Assembly: GCF_000423445.1 (NCBI RefSeq)
Contig: NZ_AUHZ01000007.1
Location: forward strand, 62,001 to 126,000
Source of the DNA: Acidipropionibacterium thoenii DSM 20276
Lineage (GTDB): Bacteria; Actinomycetota; Actinomycetes; Propionibacteriales; Propionibacteriaceae
Length of the DNA: 64,000 bases
Direction of reading: 5' to 3'
Of this stretch, positions 43,886 to 52,125 are shown one piece after another; the stretch's first letter is position 1, and each line of letters begins with the position of its first letter. Under the pieces are notes generated by a model. The model worked only from the letters and a program-made list of their open reading frames with translations, was not told the origin of the DNA and did no database searches. Both the position numbers and the translations under genes were made by a program.

Positions 43886-44775
43886 GCGGCACCGATCACA
43901 CGACCGGGGCGGCTCAGAGCTCGTCGGGGGAGCAGTCCGGGCGGCGCAGCCAACGGCCGGATGCCAGCATGGACCTGCTGCGTCAGGTCCGCGAGGGGGC
44001 TCTGGAGCCCGAGTATCTGCACGCCGCCGACCGGCATGGTTGGCAGCGTCGGCGCGACGATGGCCGACCCGCCGAGGGCGCGAGGTCCACCAGGCCCGGC
44101 GGGCGCGGTTGGATCGGCACTGCGGTGATGCTGCTGCTCGCCGGGCTGCTGCTGGGCGGCGCATGGCGGTCCACCTCGGTGGCCCGGCCCTCCGAACTGG
44201 CCGAGCGCGACGACCTCATCAATCGGATTCAGTCGGCCCAGGCCCACCAGTCGGGTCAGCAGGCAGCGGTCAATCGGCTGCAGGTCCAGGTGAGCTCGAT
44301 GCGCGCCGCCCAGTCGGCCGACAGCAGTCTGGACACCCGGCTGGCAGCAGCCGGGAAGACGGCCGGGACAGTCGCGGTGAGCGGGCCCGGCATCCAGGTC
44401 GTCATCGATGACGCTGCTGACGGGGCCGGTGAGGGCCGGGTCGGGGACCAGGACCTTCGCCAGCTCATCAATGGCCTGTGGCAGGCCGGTGCCGAGGCGA
44501 TCTCGGTCAATGGTCACCGGATCACCACCCGCACCGCGGTGCGCTCGGCCGGCTCGGCGATCACCGTCGACTACGTATCCCTCACCCGGCCCTACCGGAT
44601 CAGTGCGATCGGCGACTCCGCCCAGCTGCCCGGCAGGTTGTCGCAGAACGGTGGGGGACAGTGGTTGACCTACATCTCCGACAACTTCGGGGTGCGTTAC
44701 TCGGTGACCACGGCCACCTCGATGCAGTTGCCGGCCGCCACCCAGACCGCCGTCAACTTTGCCACCCCCCGGTAG
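43882..44775 (+). CDS. DUF881 membrane protein (first copy)
   Basis: 297 residues. A disordered, basic N-terminus (about 75 residues), one transmembrane helix (TAVMLLLAGLLLGGAW), a coiled-coil stretch (LAERDDLINRIQSAQAHQSG to MRAAQSADS) and the DUF881 domain (VSGPGIQVVIDDAADGAGEG, LRQLINGLWQAGAEAISVNG, YRISAIGDSAQL). The DUF881 fold resembles YlxW/YlxX of Bacillus, found in division gene clusters. Overlaps pgsA2. Confidence 0.9.
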   Translation: MSGTDHTTGAAQSSSGEQSGRRSQRPDASMDLLRQVREGALEPEYLHAADRHGWQRRRDDGRPAEGARSTRPGGRGWIGTAVMLLLAGLLLGGAWRSTSVARPSELAERDDLINRIQSAQAHQSGQQAAVNRLQVQVSSMRAAQSADSSLDTRLAAAGKTAGTVAVSGPGIQVVIDDAADGAGEGRVGDQDLRQLINGLWQAGAEAISVNGHRITTRTAVRSAGSAITVDYVSLTRPYRISAIGDSAQLPGRLSQNGGGQWLTYISDNFGVRYSVTTATSMQLPAATQTAVNFATPR

Positions 44776-44891
44776 CCGGAGTCGACTGGGAGAGAAACTG
44801 CTGAGCCGGCACCGGGATCGGGCAGCGGCCTGTCCGGGCGGTACCGGCGACCGACCATGGCAGGATGGGCACGTCGACGAAAGGAAGGCGC

Positions 44892-45224
44892 ATGATCGCG
44901 GTCATCGGTCTGATCGTCGGGGTGATCCTCGGCCTGCTGCTCAATCCCTCGATGCCGATCGCCCTGCAGCCCTACCTGCCGATCATGATCGTCGCGGCGC
45001 TGGACGCCCTGGTGGGTGCTGCCCGGGCATACCTCGGCCGCACCTTCTCCGACAAGATCTTCGTGGTCTCCTTCCTGTCCAATGTGACCATCGCCGGTCT
45101 GATGGTCTGGGTGGGGGACAGGATCGGCGTCGGCACTCAGCTGTCCACCGCCGTGGTCGTGGTCCTCGGGATCAGGATCTTCACGAATGTGGCTGCCATC
45201 CGACGGGCCCTGCTCCATGTCTGA
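44892..45224 (+). CDS. sbp: Small basic protein Sbp (DUF1290)
   Basis: 110-residue membrane protein with three helices (VIGLIVGVILGLLLNPSM, IMIVAALDALVGAARAYL, LSTAVVVVLGIRIFTNVAAI). Matches DUF1290, called Sbp in Bacillus where it lies in the division cluster. ATG 44892 after GGAAGG. Overlaps the second DUF881 gene by 8 bases. Confidence 0.92.
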   Translation: MIAVIGLIVGVILGLLLNPSMPIALQPYLPIMIVAALDALVGAARAYLGRTFSDKIFVVSFLSNVTIAGLMVWVGDRIGVGTQLSTAVVVVLGIRIFTNVAAIRRALLHV

Positions 45225-46050
45225 ATCCGGCAGGGCACGACACGACAGCTCCCGCACCACCGATCCGGCCCCCGGCAGCCCGGATGCTGCCGGCCCGGCA
45301 GCCGACGCCGAGGAGACCGCCGCACCGCAGCCCTCCGTGTGGGCCCGGATCGGCCACGACCTGCTCCACCCGGGGATCGGCCAGCTGGTGGTCGCCGTGA
45401 TCCTGTGCCTGTCGACCTTCGCGGTGGTCAGCCAGATCCGCTCCCGGGCCGAGGATGATCCCTTCTCGGGGATGCGCCGGGCCGATCTGGTGACCATGCT
45501 GGACAATCTGTCGACCTCCTCGCGCCAGCTGGACTCCGAGCTCGCCGAGTTGCGCGACACCCAACGTGAGTTGCAGTCGGGGGCCGACTCCCAGCAGGCC
45601 GCCCGCAAACAGGCCGCCAGCAGGCTCTCCCAGCTCCAGGTGCTGTTGGGCACGGTGCCGGTGCAGGGTCCCGGTATCACCCTGGTGATCAAGGACCCCG
45701 ATGCGAAGGTGACCTCCGACATGCTGCTGGACGCCGTCGAGGAGCTTCGCGATGCCGGGGCCGAGGCGATCTGCCTCAATGGCAGGGTCCGGGTGGTCGC
45801 CAGCACCTGGTTCGCGTCGGGGGCGGACTCGGTGCTCGCCTCCGGGACGCCGATCAGCCGTCCCATCACCATCCAGGCGATCGGCGACCCGCACTCCCTG
45901 GAGGAGGGTGCCCGGTTCCGCGGTGGCCTGGTCTCGCAGGTGGAATCGGCACAGAGCGGGGCCACCGTGCAGATCACCCAGAAGCAGCAGATCAGGATCG
46001 ACGCGGTGGCCGCCTCCGCGCCGATGAGCAACGCCACGCCGGTCCGCTGA
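45217..46050 (+). CDS. DUF881 membrane protein (second copy)
   Basis: 277 residues with the same layout as the first copy: disordered N-terminus, one helix (QLVVAVILCLSTFAVVSQI), coiled coil (LTMLDNLSTS to QQAARKQAASRLSQLQ) and DUF881 domain (VQGPGITLVIKDPDAKVTSD, LLDAVEELRDAGAEAICLNG, ITIQAIGDPHSLEEG). Together with sbp and the first copy it probably forms one membrane complex; partner interaction is inference. Confidence 0.9.
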   Translation: MSESGRARHDSSRTTDPAPGSPDAAGPAADAEETAAPQPSVWARIGHDLLHPGIGQLVVAVILCLSTFAVVSQIRSRAEDDPFSGMRRADLVTMLDNLSTSSRQLDSELAELRDTQRELQSGADSQQAARKQAASRLSQLQVLLGTVPVQGPGITLVIKDPDAKVTSDMLLDAVEELRDAGAEAICLNGRVRVVASTWFASGADSVLASGTPISRPITIQAIGDPHSLEEGARFRGGLVSQVESAQSGATVQITQKQQIRIDAVAASAPMSNATPVR

Positions 46051-46152
46051 GCCCCGGGCCGGCGCAGTCGTCGCGGGCCCGGTGGGCCCGACCATCGGGT
46101 TGCGGCGAGTCAAGATACCGCCGCCAGCTCGCCGGACGGCTAGTGTTGGGGG

Positions 46153-46174
46153 CAGCACGGCGGCCGCCGTGCTG
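46153..46174. repeat. 22-bp perfect palindrome upstream of the gcvH-like gene
   Basis: CAGCACGGCGG (46153-46163) is followed immediately by its reverse complement (46164-46174). It could be an operator for gcvH or a hairpin ending the DUF881 transcript (9-bp stem, GGCC loop, no T-run). A -10-like TACCAT follows near 46193. Confidence 0.6.
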
Positions 46175-46221
46175 TGGTCTCCGCGCAACGGATACCATCC
46201 GACGTCCAGGAGGTTTCTGCG

Positions 46222-46611
46222 ATGGCCGACGCCCCGGAGGATCTCCAGTACGCCACCGACCACGTCTGGGTGCGTCCTGGTAACGGTGACGAGGTACGGG
46301 TCGGGCTCACTGCCGCCGGTGTCGAGAACCTCGGCGAGGTGGTCGGAGTCACCCTTCCCGAGGTCGGCGACGAGCTGGCCAGGGGAGATGTCGCAGTGGA
46401 GATCGACACCGATGACGAGGCGGTCGACGTCGACGCACCGGTGAGCGGACAGGTGGTGGCCGTCAACCAGGTGATTGTCGATGCCGTCTCGGCGTTGGTC
46501 TCCGACCCCTATGGCGACGGCTGGTTGATAGCCGTGGAACTGGGGGATCCCTCCGAGCTGGACGACCTGCTGGACGTCGACGGTTATGAGAGCCTCACGG
46601 AGTCCTCATGA
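46222..46611 (+). CDS. gcvH: Glycine cleavage H-protein-like, no lipoyl lysine
   Basis: 129 residues with a full H-protein fold: LQYATDHVWVR, VRVGLTAAGVENLGEVVGV, APVSGQVVAVN and SDPYGDGWLIAVEL. In functional H proteins a lysine eight residues before this APxSG proline carries lipoate (ESxKS/A). Here that stretch is EIDTDDEAVDVDAP, with Asp65 at the lipoyl position, and the whole protein contains no lysine. It is very acidic. It cannot be lipoylated, so it probably does not shuttle aminomethyl groups. ATG 46222 follows AGGAGG. Position before garA matches Rv1826 gcvH. Confidence 0.85.
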   Translation: MADAPEDLQYATDHVWVRPGNGDEVRVGLTAAGVENLGEVVGVTLPEVGDELARGDVAVEIDTDDEAVDVDAPVSGQVVAVNQVIVDAVSALVSDPYGDGWLIAVELGDPSELDDLLDVDGYESLTESS

Positions 46612-46738
46612 GCCGACTGTCCATCATGGGGGCAGCCTGGTCCGCAACGAGCAGACTTGATCGAGAAGGCACACCCGGCAAGCGGCACGGGTGCCGGGTA
46701 ACAGAACCCTGAGAAGGGTCGAGAGCGAGGATGACGAG

Positions 46739-47245
46739 ATGAACAAGTGCCTCAGGTGCGGGCAGGACAACGTCGAGGACGCCAACTTCTGCTCACGCTG
46801 CGGAGCGCGGCTCGGCGCGGCTGCCGGGATCCCCGGCGACAACACCGGCGTCATCCCGGTGATGACCGATGATGTCGTCACCGAGACCCCGGCGCTGTCG
46901 GGGGAGGCCCTCTCGGCGATCGAGAACCTGGCCGAGGGAAATGGCTTGTTGGTGGTCGAGCGTGGGCCCAATGTCGGCACCCAGTTCGTGCTCGACCAGG
47001 ACGTCACGACCGCTGGCCGTAGCACCCACTCCGACATCTTCCTCGACGACATCACGGTCTCCCGACACCATGTGAAGTTCCTCAAGAAGGACGGCAGGAT
47101 CTTCGTCGAGGACCAGGGCAGCCTGAACGGCACCTATGTCAATCGGACCCTGGTCGACGGCTCTGCGCCGCTGCGTGAAGGTGACGAGGTCCAGATCGGG
47201 AAGTTCCGGATGATCTTCCACGCCGGCGGGAGCGGTCTGCGCTGA
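46739..47245 (+). CDS. garA: GarA/OdhI-like FHA protein with N-terminal zinc ribbon
   Basis: 168 residues. An N-terminal zinc ribbon (C4, C7, C18, C21: CLRCGQDN and CSRCGARL) precedes a Thr-containing linker and a FHA domain (LVVERGPNVGTQFVLDQ, TAGRSTHSDIFLDDITVSRHH, GSLNGTYVNRTLVDG, GDEVQIGKFRMIF). The FHA region matches GarA/OdhI, which inhibits 2-oxoglutarate dehydrogenase until phosphorylated on a Thr in ETTSVF. That motif is absent here; VTETPALSG and TGVIPVMT are candidate Thr sites. ATG 46739. Overlaps ftsR by one base. Confidence 0.88.
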   Translation: MNKCLRCGQDNVEDANFCSRCGARLGAAAGIPGDNTGVIPVMTDDVVTETPALSGEALSAIENLAEGNGLLVVERGPNVGTQFVLDQDVTTAGRSTHSDIFLDDITVSRHHVKFLKKDGRIFVEDQGSLNGTYVNRTLVDGSAPLREGDEVQIGKFRMIFHAGGSGLR

Positions 47246-47964
47246 TGGCTGGTCAGGTCTGGAGCATTGGGCAGGTGATGAAGCTGCTGAAGCCCGAGTT
47301 CACCGACCTGTCCATCTCGAAGATCCGATTCCTGGAGTCGGAGGGTCTGCTGAGCCCCGAGCGCGCTCCTTCCGGCTACCGCAAGTACGCCCAGGCCGAT
47401 GTCGAGCGGCTGCAGTACATCCTCACCTGTCAGCGCGACAACTTCCAGCCGCTCAAGGTGATCCGTGAGCACCTGGAGATGATCGATCGCGGCGAGGAGC
47501 CGCCTGCGGTGGACCAGCCCTCCCCGCCGGGCGGACCGGCCGAGACGGAGCCCGCCGGCGGAGCAGCCGGCGTCGGCCCGGCAGTGATCCGCCGGGCCAA
47601 GGGCCCGATCAGGATGAACCGGCGGGAGCTGGTCCGTGCCAGCGGGATCACCGAGGCGCATCTGGTCGAGCTGGAGCGTCACCAGCTGGTCCGCACCAAG
47701 CGGGGCCAGCAGTGGTACGGCCAGGAGGCCCTGATGGTCTGCGTCGCCTCTCGGCGACTGCGTGACTTCGGGATGGACACCCGACACATCCGAGCCATCC
47801 GCCAGGCCGCCGAACGTGAGGCAGGAATGATCGAGCAGACCGTGATGCCCCATGCCCGGCGCGCCCACCAGGCCGACCAGCAGGTCAGCAAGCTGGCCTC
47901 TGAGATCACCCAGCTGGTGATCCACGCGCACGCCGCGATGGTCTATGACCTCCTGGAGCACTGA
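47245..47964 (+). CDS. ftsR: MerR-family regulator, FtsR-like
   Basis: 239 residues, homologue of Rv1828; the corynebacterial FtsR activates ftsZ. The N-terminal winged helix has SIGQVMKLLKPEFTDLSISK, RFLESEGLLSPERAPSGYRKY and VERLQYILTCQRDNFQPLKV. A Pro/Gly-rich linker (residues 90-115) leads to a second conserved domain with a predicted effector/dimer helix. Coupled to garA by TGATG, so it is likely in the same operon. Confidence 0.9.
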   Translation: MAGQVWSIGQVMKLLKPEFTDLSISKIRFLESEGLLSPERAPSGYRKYAQADVERLQYILTCQRDNFQPLKVIREHLEMIDRGEEPPAVDQPSPPGGPAETEPAGGAAGVGPAVIRRAKGPIRMNRRELVRASGITEAHLVELERHQLVRTKRGQQWYGQEALMVCVASRRLRDFGMDTRHIRAIRQAAEREAGMIEQTVMPHARRAHQADQQVSKLASEITQLVIHAHAAMVYDLLEH

Positions 47965-48012
47965 CCACCACCGGCCCGCGGTTCGCTGACAGGTCGCAGT
48001 ATCCGGGCTGAG

Positions 48013-48018
48013 TAGGCT
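48013..48018 (+). promoter_or_regulatory. -10 element for leaderless bifunctional nuclease
   Basis: TAGGCT ends 7 bases before ATG 48026. Confidence 0.4.
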
Positions 48019-48025
48019 TGTCGAC

Positions 48026-48493
48026 ATGGTGGTCGAACTGGAGGTCGTCGGAATCCGACTCGACCAGATCTCCCAATCGCCCATTCTGCTGCTCAAGGAG
48101 GCTGGCGGACGGCGTCATCTGGCGATCTGGATCGGTGCCGGGGAGGCTGCGGCCATCGCCCAGGCCCTCGACGACGTCGAGCCTCCGCGCCCTCTGACCC
48201 ACGACCTGATGGCCACGGTGCTCACAGAACTGGGATGCCCCTCTCCGGTGATGACGATCACCCGGGTCGAGGATGGCATCTGGTACGGGCAGATGACGCT
48301 GTCCGAGGACCAGCAGATCGAGGCCAGACCCTCCGATCTGGTGGCTCTGGCGCTGCGAATGGGAGTCCCGGTGAGCTGTCGGCCGGAGGTCCTGGAGGAC
48401 TTCGGCATCCTGCTGGACGAGTCCCCGCAGGACGAGGTGGCTCGGTTCAAGGAGTTCCTGGACCATGTCAGTCCCGACGATTTCGAGGACTGA
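48026..48493 (+). CDS. Bifunctional nuclease family protein (DUF151)
   Basis: 155 residues, homologue of Rv1829. PILLLKEAGGRRHLAIWIGAGEA, PLTHDLM, GIWYGQMTL and EARPSDLVALALRMGVPV are typical. Plant relatives have DNase/RNase activity; bacterial role is not settled. The usual QxxR-type acidic tail DFED is present. Confidence 0.92.
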   Translation: MVVELEVVGIRLDQISQSPILLLKEAGGRRHLAIWIGAGEAAAIAQALDDVEPPRPLTHDLMATVLTELGCPSPVMTITRVEDGIWYGQMTLSEDQQIEARPSDLVALALRMGVPVSCRPEVLEDFGILLDESPQDEVARFKEFLDHVSPDDFED

Positions 48494-48717
48494 CACCCTC
48501 GGGCGCACCACTGTGGGGCGGTCAGGCCGACAACCCTCCAGTTCCACTTCACCCTCGATATCGCGTGGAAACCCCTAGTCAGATGGGTATTGAAGGTGAG
48601 ATCCGAGGCGTGTGCGCCGAACTCCGGCGTGGCTCCGGGTGAGCCGGGACGGTGCCACGTAGCGTCTGTGAGCGATGGGGACGGCAACGGGCCGTCCCAG
48701 GACAGAGGGTGATCCAG

Positions 48718-49287
48718 ATGGTCGAGACAGCGGCGCACCAGCCCCCCTCGCCCAGGCACGCCCAGGGCGTGCTCTTCGACGGAGACTTCTCCCCACTGCC
48801 CGTGGACGTCGGCTTCCGCGGCCCGGTGGCCTCCGGAGCGGCCGGGATCACCTACCGGCAGCTCGACTACTGGGCCCGCACCGGCCTGGTGCGTCCCGAG
48901 ATCCGCGGCGCCTCGGGTTCGGGCAGTCAGCGGCTCTACTCCTTCCGTGACATCCTGCTGCTCAAGGTCGTCAAGAGACTGCTGGACGCCGGCGTCTCCC
49001 TTCAGCAGATCAGGATCGCCATTGACCACCTGCGCGCCAACGGCGTCGAGGAGCTGTCGACGGTCACCCTGATGAGTGACGGTGTCTCGGTCTACGAATG
49101 CACCCGCGATGACGAGGTCATCGATCTGCTGCGCGGTGGCCAGGGGATGTTCGCCATCTCCCTGGGCGGGGTCTGGCGCGACGTCAACGGGTCGCTGTCC
49201 AAGCTGCCGCATGAACACATCGGGGTCGGTGTCGCCCAGCACGATGACGAGCTGTCGCGCAGAAGGGCCTCGCGTCGGGCATCCTGA
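48718..49287 (+). CDS. MerR-family transcriptional regulator (Rv1830-like)
   Basis: 189 residues from ATG 48718, behind AGAGGGTGA. After 40 residues of unstructured N-terminus the winged helix reads GITYRQLDYWARTGLVRPEI, QRLYSFRDILLLKVVKRLLD and SLQQIRIAIDHLR. The C-terminal half (DGVSVYECTRDDEVIDLLRGG) is conserved with Rv1830 and may bind a ligand or partner. It closes the cluster begun by pgsA2. Confidence 0.88.
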   Translation: MVETAAHQPPSPRHAQGVLFDGDFSPLPVDVGFRGPVASGAAGITYRQLDYWARTGLVRPEIRGASGSGSQRLYSFRDILLLKVVKRLLDAGVSLQQIRIAIDHLRANGVEELSTVTLMSDGVSVYECTRDDEVIDLLRGGQGMFAISLGGVWRDVNGSLSKLPHEHIGVGVAQHDDELSRRRASRRAS

Positions 49288-49297
49288 GAGGGTGAGG

Positions 49298-50632
49298 ATG
49301 CTCGACAAGCTCAAGGAGTTCGGCCAACGGGCCCTTCGGCGACCTGCCATCTCTCATCTGGTGCGCGCTCAGGCGCGGTACTCCAGTCGGCTCGGCAACC
49401 ATTTCGCGGCGGCCATCACCTATTTCACCGTGCTGGCCGCGGTCCCGGTGGTGGCATTCTCCTTCTCGGTGCTGTCGGTGGTGCTCACCCGGGTCCGGCC
49501 CGATGTCATCGAGGCCATCAAGAACCTGGTGGTGAGTTCGCTGGGGGCCACCGGCGGCTCGGGCAAACTGACTGAGATCATCGACTCCTCGGTGCGCACC
49601 ACCGGGTCCTGGTGGACTCTGATGACCACCGTGGCCGTCACGTTGTGGGCCGGGGTCTCGTGGGTGGGTCACATCCGGGCCGGCATTCGCGCCCAGTCCG
49701 AACCGGCCTTCAGCATGGTCCCGGAGGACGAGAACTATCTGATGGGCAAGGTCCGCGACTCGCTGTCCTTCATCACGGCCCTGGTGGTGCTGCTGGTCAC
49801 CTTCGCCACCGCCCAGGGCGGCGCGACGATGTCGGGGCAGCTGGGCCGCAGGCTCGGCATCGATCTGCTGCCCGGCCACAAGGTCTATCTCACGCTCGCC
49901 GGTCTGGTGGTCTCCACCGGGGCCGGCACCTTCTTCTTCGTCTTCCTCTACGGGTTGGTGCCGCGGTCGCGGCGCAACTGGCCGGCGATCCTGCGCGGCT
50001 CGCTGGCGGCCGGGATCTGCCTTGCGGTGGTCCAGACCGGAGCAGGGGTCCTGGTGCGGGCGGTGAGAGTCAACCGGGCGGTGCAGGCCTTCGGCTCGAT
50101 CATCGTCGTGATGCTGGTGCTCAACATCCTGGCCCGGATGATCCTGCTGGTGGCGGCCTGGATCGGCACCACGAATCAGCCGGCCGTCCCCTACCGCTGG
50201 AATGACGCCGACGCCGCGCTCGAGCACGACGAGGACGCCTGGATCGTCGAGGAGCACTGGGCGGCGGCCCATGCCGACAAGAAGGCGAAGGAGGCAGAGC
50301 AGGAGGGCCACCCCGATGCGAAGGAGGAGGCTCCGGACGACCGATCGGGGGAGTCGGGGACATCACCGGGCGATGGGCGCGTGGCCCGGCCTGATTCCGG
50401 CCGGCAGGCGGCCGGGTCGAAGGGGGCCGGCTCGAAGGGGGCCGGCTCGAAGGGGGTCGAGGCGAGCCGGGCCGGCAGCGGCAGGGACGCCCTGCGGCCG
50501 AGCCGGGAGACCATCACTTCGGCGCCGGGGACATCGGGGGCCTTCCGCAGGGCGGGCCTGCGGGGATTCCTCCTGGGAGCGGTGTTCGGTGCTCTGGTGG
50601 CTGCGCTGAGCGCCCGGGGTCACCGGGACTGA
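49298..50632 (+). CDS. YihY/BrkB-family membrane protein
   Basis: 444 residues with about six helices in residues 30-300: FAAAITYFTVLAAVPVVAFS, LMTTVAVTLWAGVSWVGHI, SFITALVVLLVTFATAQGG, LTLAGLVVSTGAGTFFFVFL, GSLAAGICLAVVQTGAG and IIVVMLVLNILARMILLVAAW. The C-terminal 140 residues are disordered, with a short GSKGA repeat, then a last hydrophobic stretch (GFLLGAVFGALVAALSA). ATG 49298 behind GAGAGG; in-frame GTG 49292 is possible. Once thought to be RNase BN, the family's role is unknown. Confidence 0.85.
   Translation: MLDKLKEFGQRALRRPAISHLVRAQARYSSRLGNHFAAAITYFTVLAAVPVVAFSFSVLSVVLTRVRPDVIEAIKNLVVSSLGATGGSGKLTEIIDSSVRTTGSWWTLMTTVAVTLWAGVSWVGHIRAGIRAQSEPAFSMVPEDENYLMGKVRDSLSFITALVVLLVTFATAQGGATMSGQLGRRLGIDLLPGHKVYLTLAGLVVSTGAGTFFFVFLYGLVPRSRRNWPAILRGSLAAGICLAVVQTGAGVLVRAVRVNRAVQAFGSIIVVMLVLNILARMILLVAAWIGTTNQPAVPYRWNDADAALEHDEDAWIVEEHWAAAHADKKAKEAEQEGHPDAKEEAPDDRSGESGTSPGDGRVARPDSGRQAAGSKGAGSKGAGSKGVEASRAGSGRDALRPSRETITSAPGTSGAFRRAGLRGFLLGAVFGALVAALSARGHRD
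50411..50455 (+). repeat. 15-bp tandem repeat (3 copies) in the BrkB-like gene
   Basis: Three copies of GCC-GG-G/C-TCGAAGGGG start at 50411, 50426 and 50441. In frame they encode Ala-Gly-Ser-Lys-Gly, so copy-number change would keep the frame. Confidence 0.8.
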
Positions 50633-50710
50633 CCCTCGGACTGCTGCCGACTCGACTGCCCGGTGCCGAGCGCGGGCCGGCGGCGTCCATCCGCACTCGG
50701 CGGAGATGGC

Positions 50711-50745
50711 GAGGGGCCCGCTCCGACAGCGGGAGCGGGCCCCTC
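50711..50745. terminator. Bidirectional terminator
   Basis: Perfect 14-bp stem (50711-50724 with 50732-50745), 7-base loop, between the convergent BrkB-like gene and pfp. Confidence 0.8.
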
Positions 50746-50767
50746 GGCGTCGAGGACGGCTGTGAGG

Positions 50768-51985
50768 TCAGTCCTGGGCCGGGCCGGGCTGGCCGATCTC
50801 ACCGAGCATCTGGGTGAACCAGGGCTGGGTGACGTCGAAGGGCTTGCCCCCCTTGATCCGGTCGAAGGCGATATTGGTCAGCACATCGCCGGCCTCCTCG
50901 TCCTGGCCGATCACTCCGGAACGACCCGACAGGGCGCACTCGACGGCCAGATCGGTGCAGCGGCCGATGAGTTCCAGGTCGGCCTCGTTGGAGGCGGCCG
51001 ACCGGGAGAAGTAACCCGACTTCTGGACCATCGTCTTCTCGGCCGACAGCCGCTGGGCGAACTGCTTGCCGAACCAGGCCCCGGGGTTGATCTTGTCGAG
51101 CTTGACGTGGCCGAAGGGGTCACGCGGGACCTCCTCGCCGGACTTCTCGAGGTCGGCGACGATGGCGTCCAGACCGGCTCCCTCCGACAGGAAGATGGTG
51201 ACATTCCCGACGGTGTCCATCACCTTGTTGAGGCGCTCGGCCTCGGCGTCCAGGTCGATCCCGGCCTCGGGGACGTAGACGGCGTGGATGTCCCAGGCCT
51301 CACGCGACAGGCCGATCTCGGGCACCCACTCCTGGCTGTCGAGCCACTGACGGTACTTCTGGGCGGTGGCGGCAGTGAGGTAACCGCAGTTGCGGCCCAT
51401 CACCTCGTGGATGATGAGCATCCGGGATCCGGAGTTGTGCTCGGCCACCACATTGGCGGCGAACCTCGCGCCCTGTTCGGCGGCGGTCCAGGCCCCCAGG
51501 GACTGGCGGATCGGGATGATGTCGTTGTCGATGGTCTTCGGCAGGCCGACGACAGTCAGTCCGTAGTCGTTCTCGGCGAGGTAGCCCGCCAGATCGGCCG
51601 CCGTGGTGTTGGTGTCGTCGCCGCCGATGGTGTGCAGCACGTCGACGCCGTCAGCGACCAGCCGGTCTGCGGCGACCTTGAGGGGATCCTCACCCTCGGC
51701 GACCAGACCGCGCTTGACCAGGTCGTCCTTGTTGGTCAGCTTGACCCGGGAGTTGCCGATCGGGGAACCGCCGAAGCGGTGCAGTACATCGGCCTTGGCG
51801 CGCACCTCGTCGGTGATCTCCAGGAAGTCGCCCTTGAGCAGACCCTGATATCCGTACCGGTAGGCGATGATCTCGACGTCTGGTGCTACCTCCGTGTAGC
51901 GCTTGACCAGCCCGCCGATCGCCGTGGAGAGGCAGGGTGCGAAGCCGCCCGCCGTGAGGAGGGCGACCTTCTTGACCTGGGCCAT
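50768..51985 (-). CDS. pfp: PPi-dependent 6-phosphofructokinase
   Basis: 405 residues. Reversible phosphorylation of fructose 6-phosphate using pyrophosphate, the main propionibacterial glycolytic/gluconeogenic enzyme. From memory it matches the Propionibacterium freudenreichii PFP along its length: VKKVALLTAGGFAPCLS, FGGSPIGNSRVKLTN, GGDDTNTTAADLAGYLA, VGLPKTIDNDI. The Asp-Asp in GGDDTN (121-126; ATP enzymes have Gly at the first of these) and Lys150 in PKTIDND mark PPi use. ATG 51985 after GAAAGGT. Confidence 0.96.
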   Translation of the reverse strand: MAQVKKVALLTAGGFAPCLSTAIGGLVKRYTEVAPDVEIIAYRYGYQGLLKGDFLEITDEVRAKADVLHRFGGSPIGNSRVKLTNKDDLVKRGLVAEGEDPLKVAADRLVADGVDVLHTIGGDDTNTTAADLAGYLAENDYGLTVVGLPKTIDNDIIPIRQSLGAWTAAEQGARFAANVVAEHNSGSRMLIIHEVMGRNCGYLTAATAQKYRQWLDSQEWVPEIGLSREAWDIHAVYVPEAGIDLDAEAERLNKVMDTVGNVTIFLSEGAGLDAIVADLEKSGEEVPRDPFGHVKLDKINPGAWFGKQFAQRLSAEKTMVQKSGYFSRSAASNEADLELIGRCTDLAVECALSGRSGVIGQDEEAGDVLTNIAFDRIKGGKPFDVTQPWFTQMLGEIGQPGPAQD

Positions 51986-52125
51986 GGTGTGGTGACCTTT
52001 CGTTGAGTGAGATTTCGCCCTCCAGCCTATGACACCGGCGCCCTTGACATTCCCGGAGGGCCGATCGCCGACGGAGTGGCCCGATCGCTTCCCAGCAGGG
52101 CACCCGGCATGGTGAGCTTGTCCTC

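Noticed and set aside
50411-50455. CRISPR-like repeat
   Set aside because: Repeats are 15 bp, directly tandem, without spacers and inside a gene.
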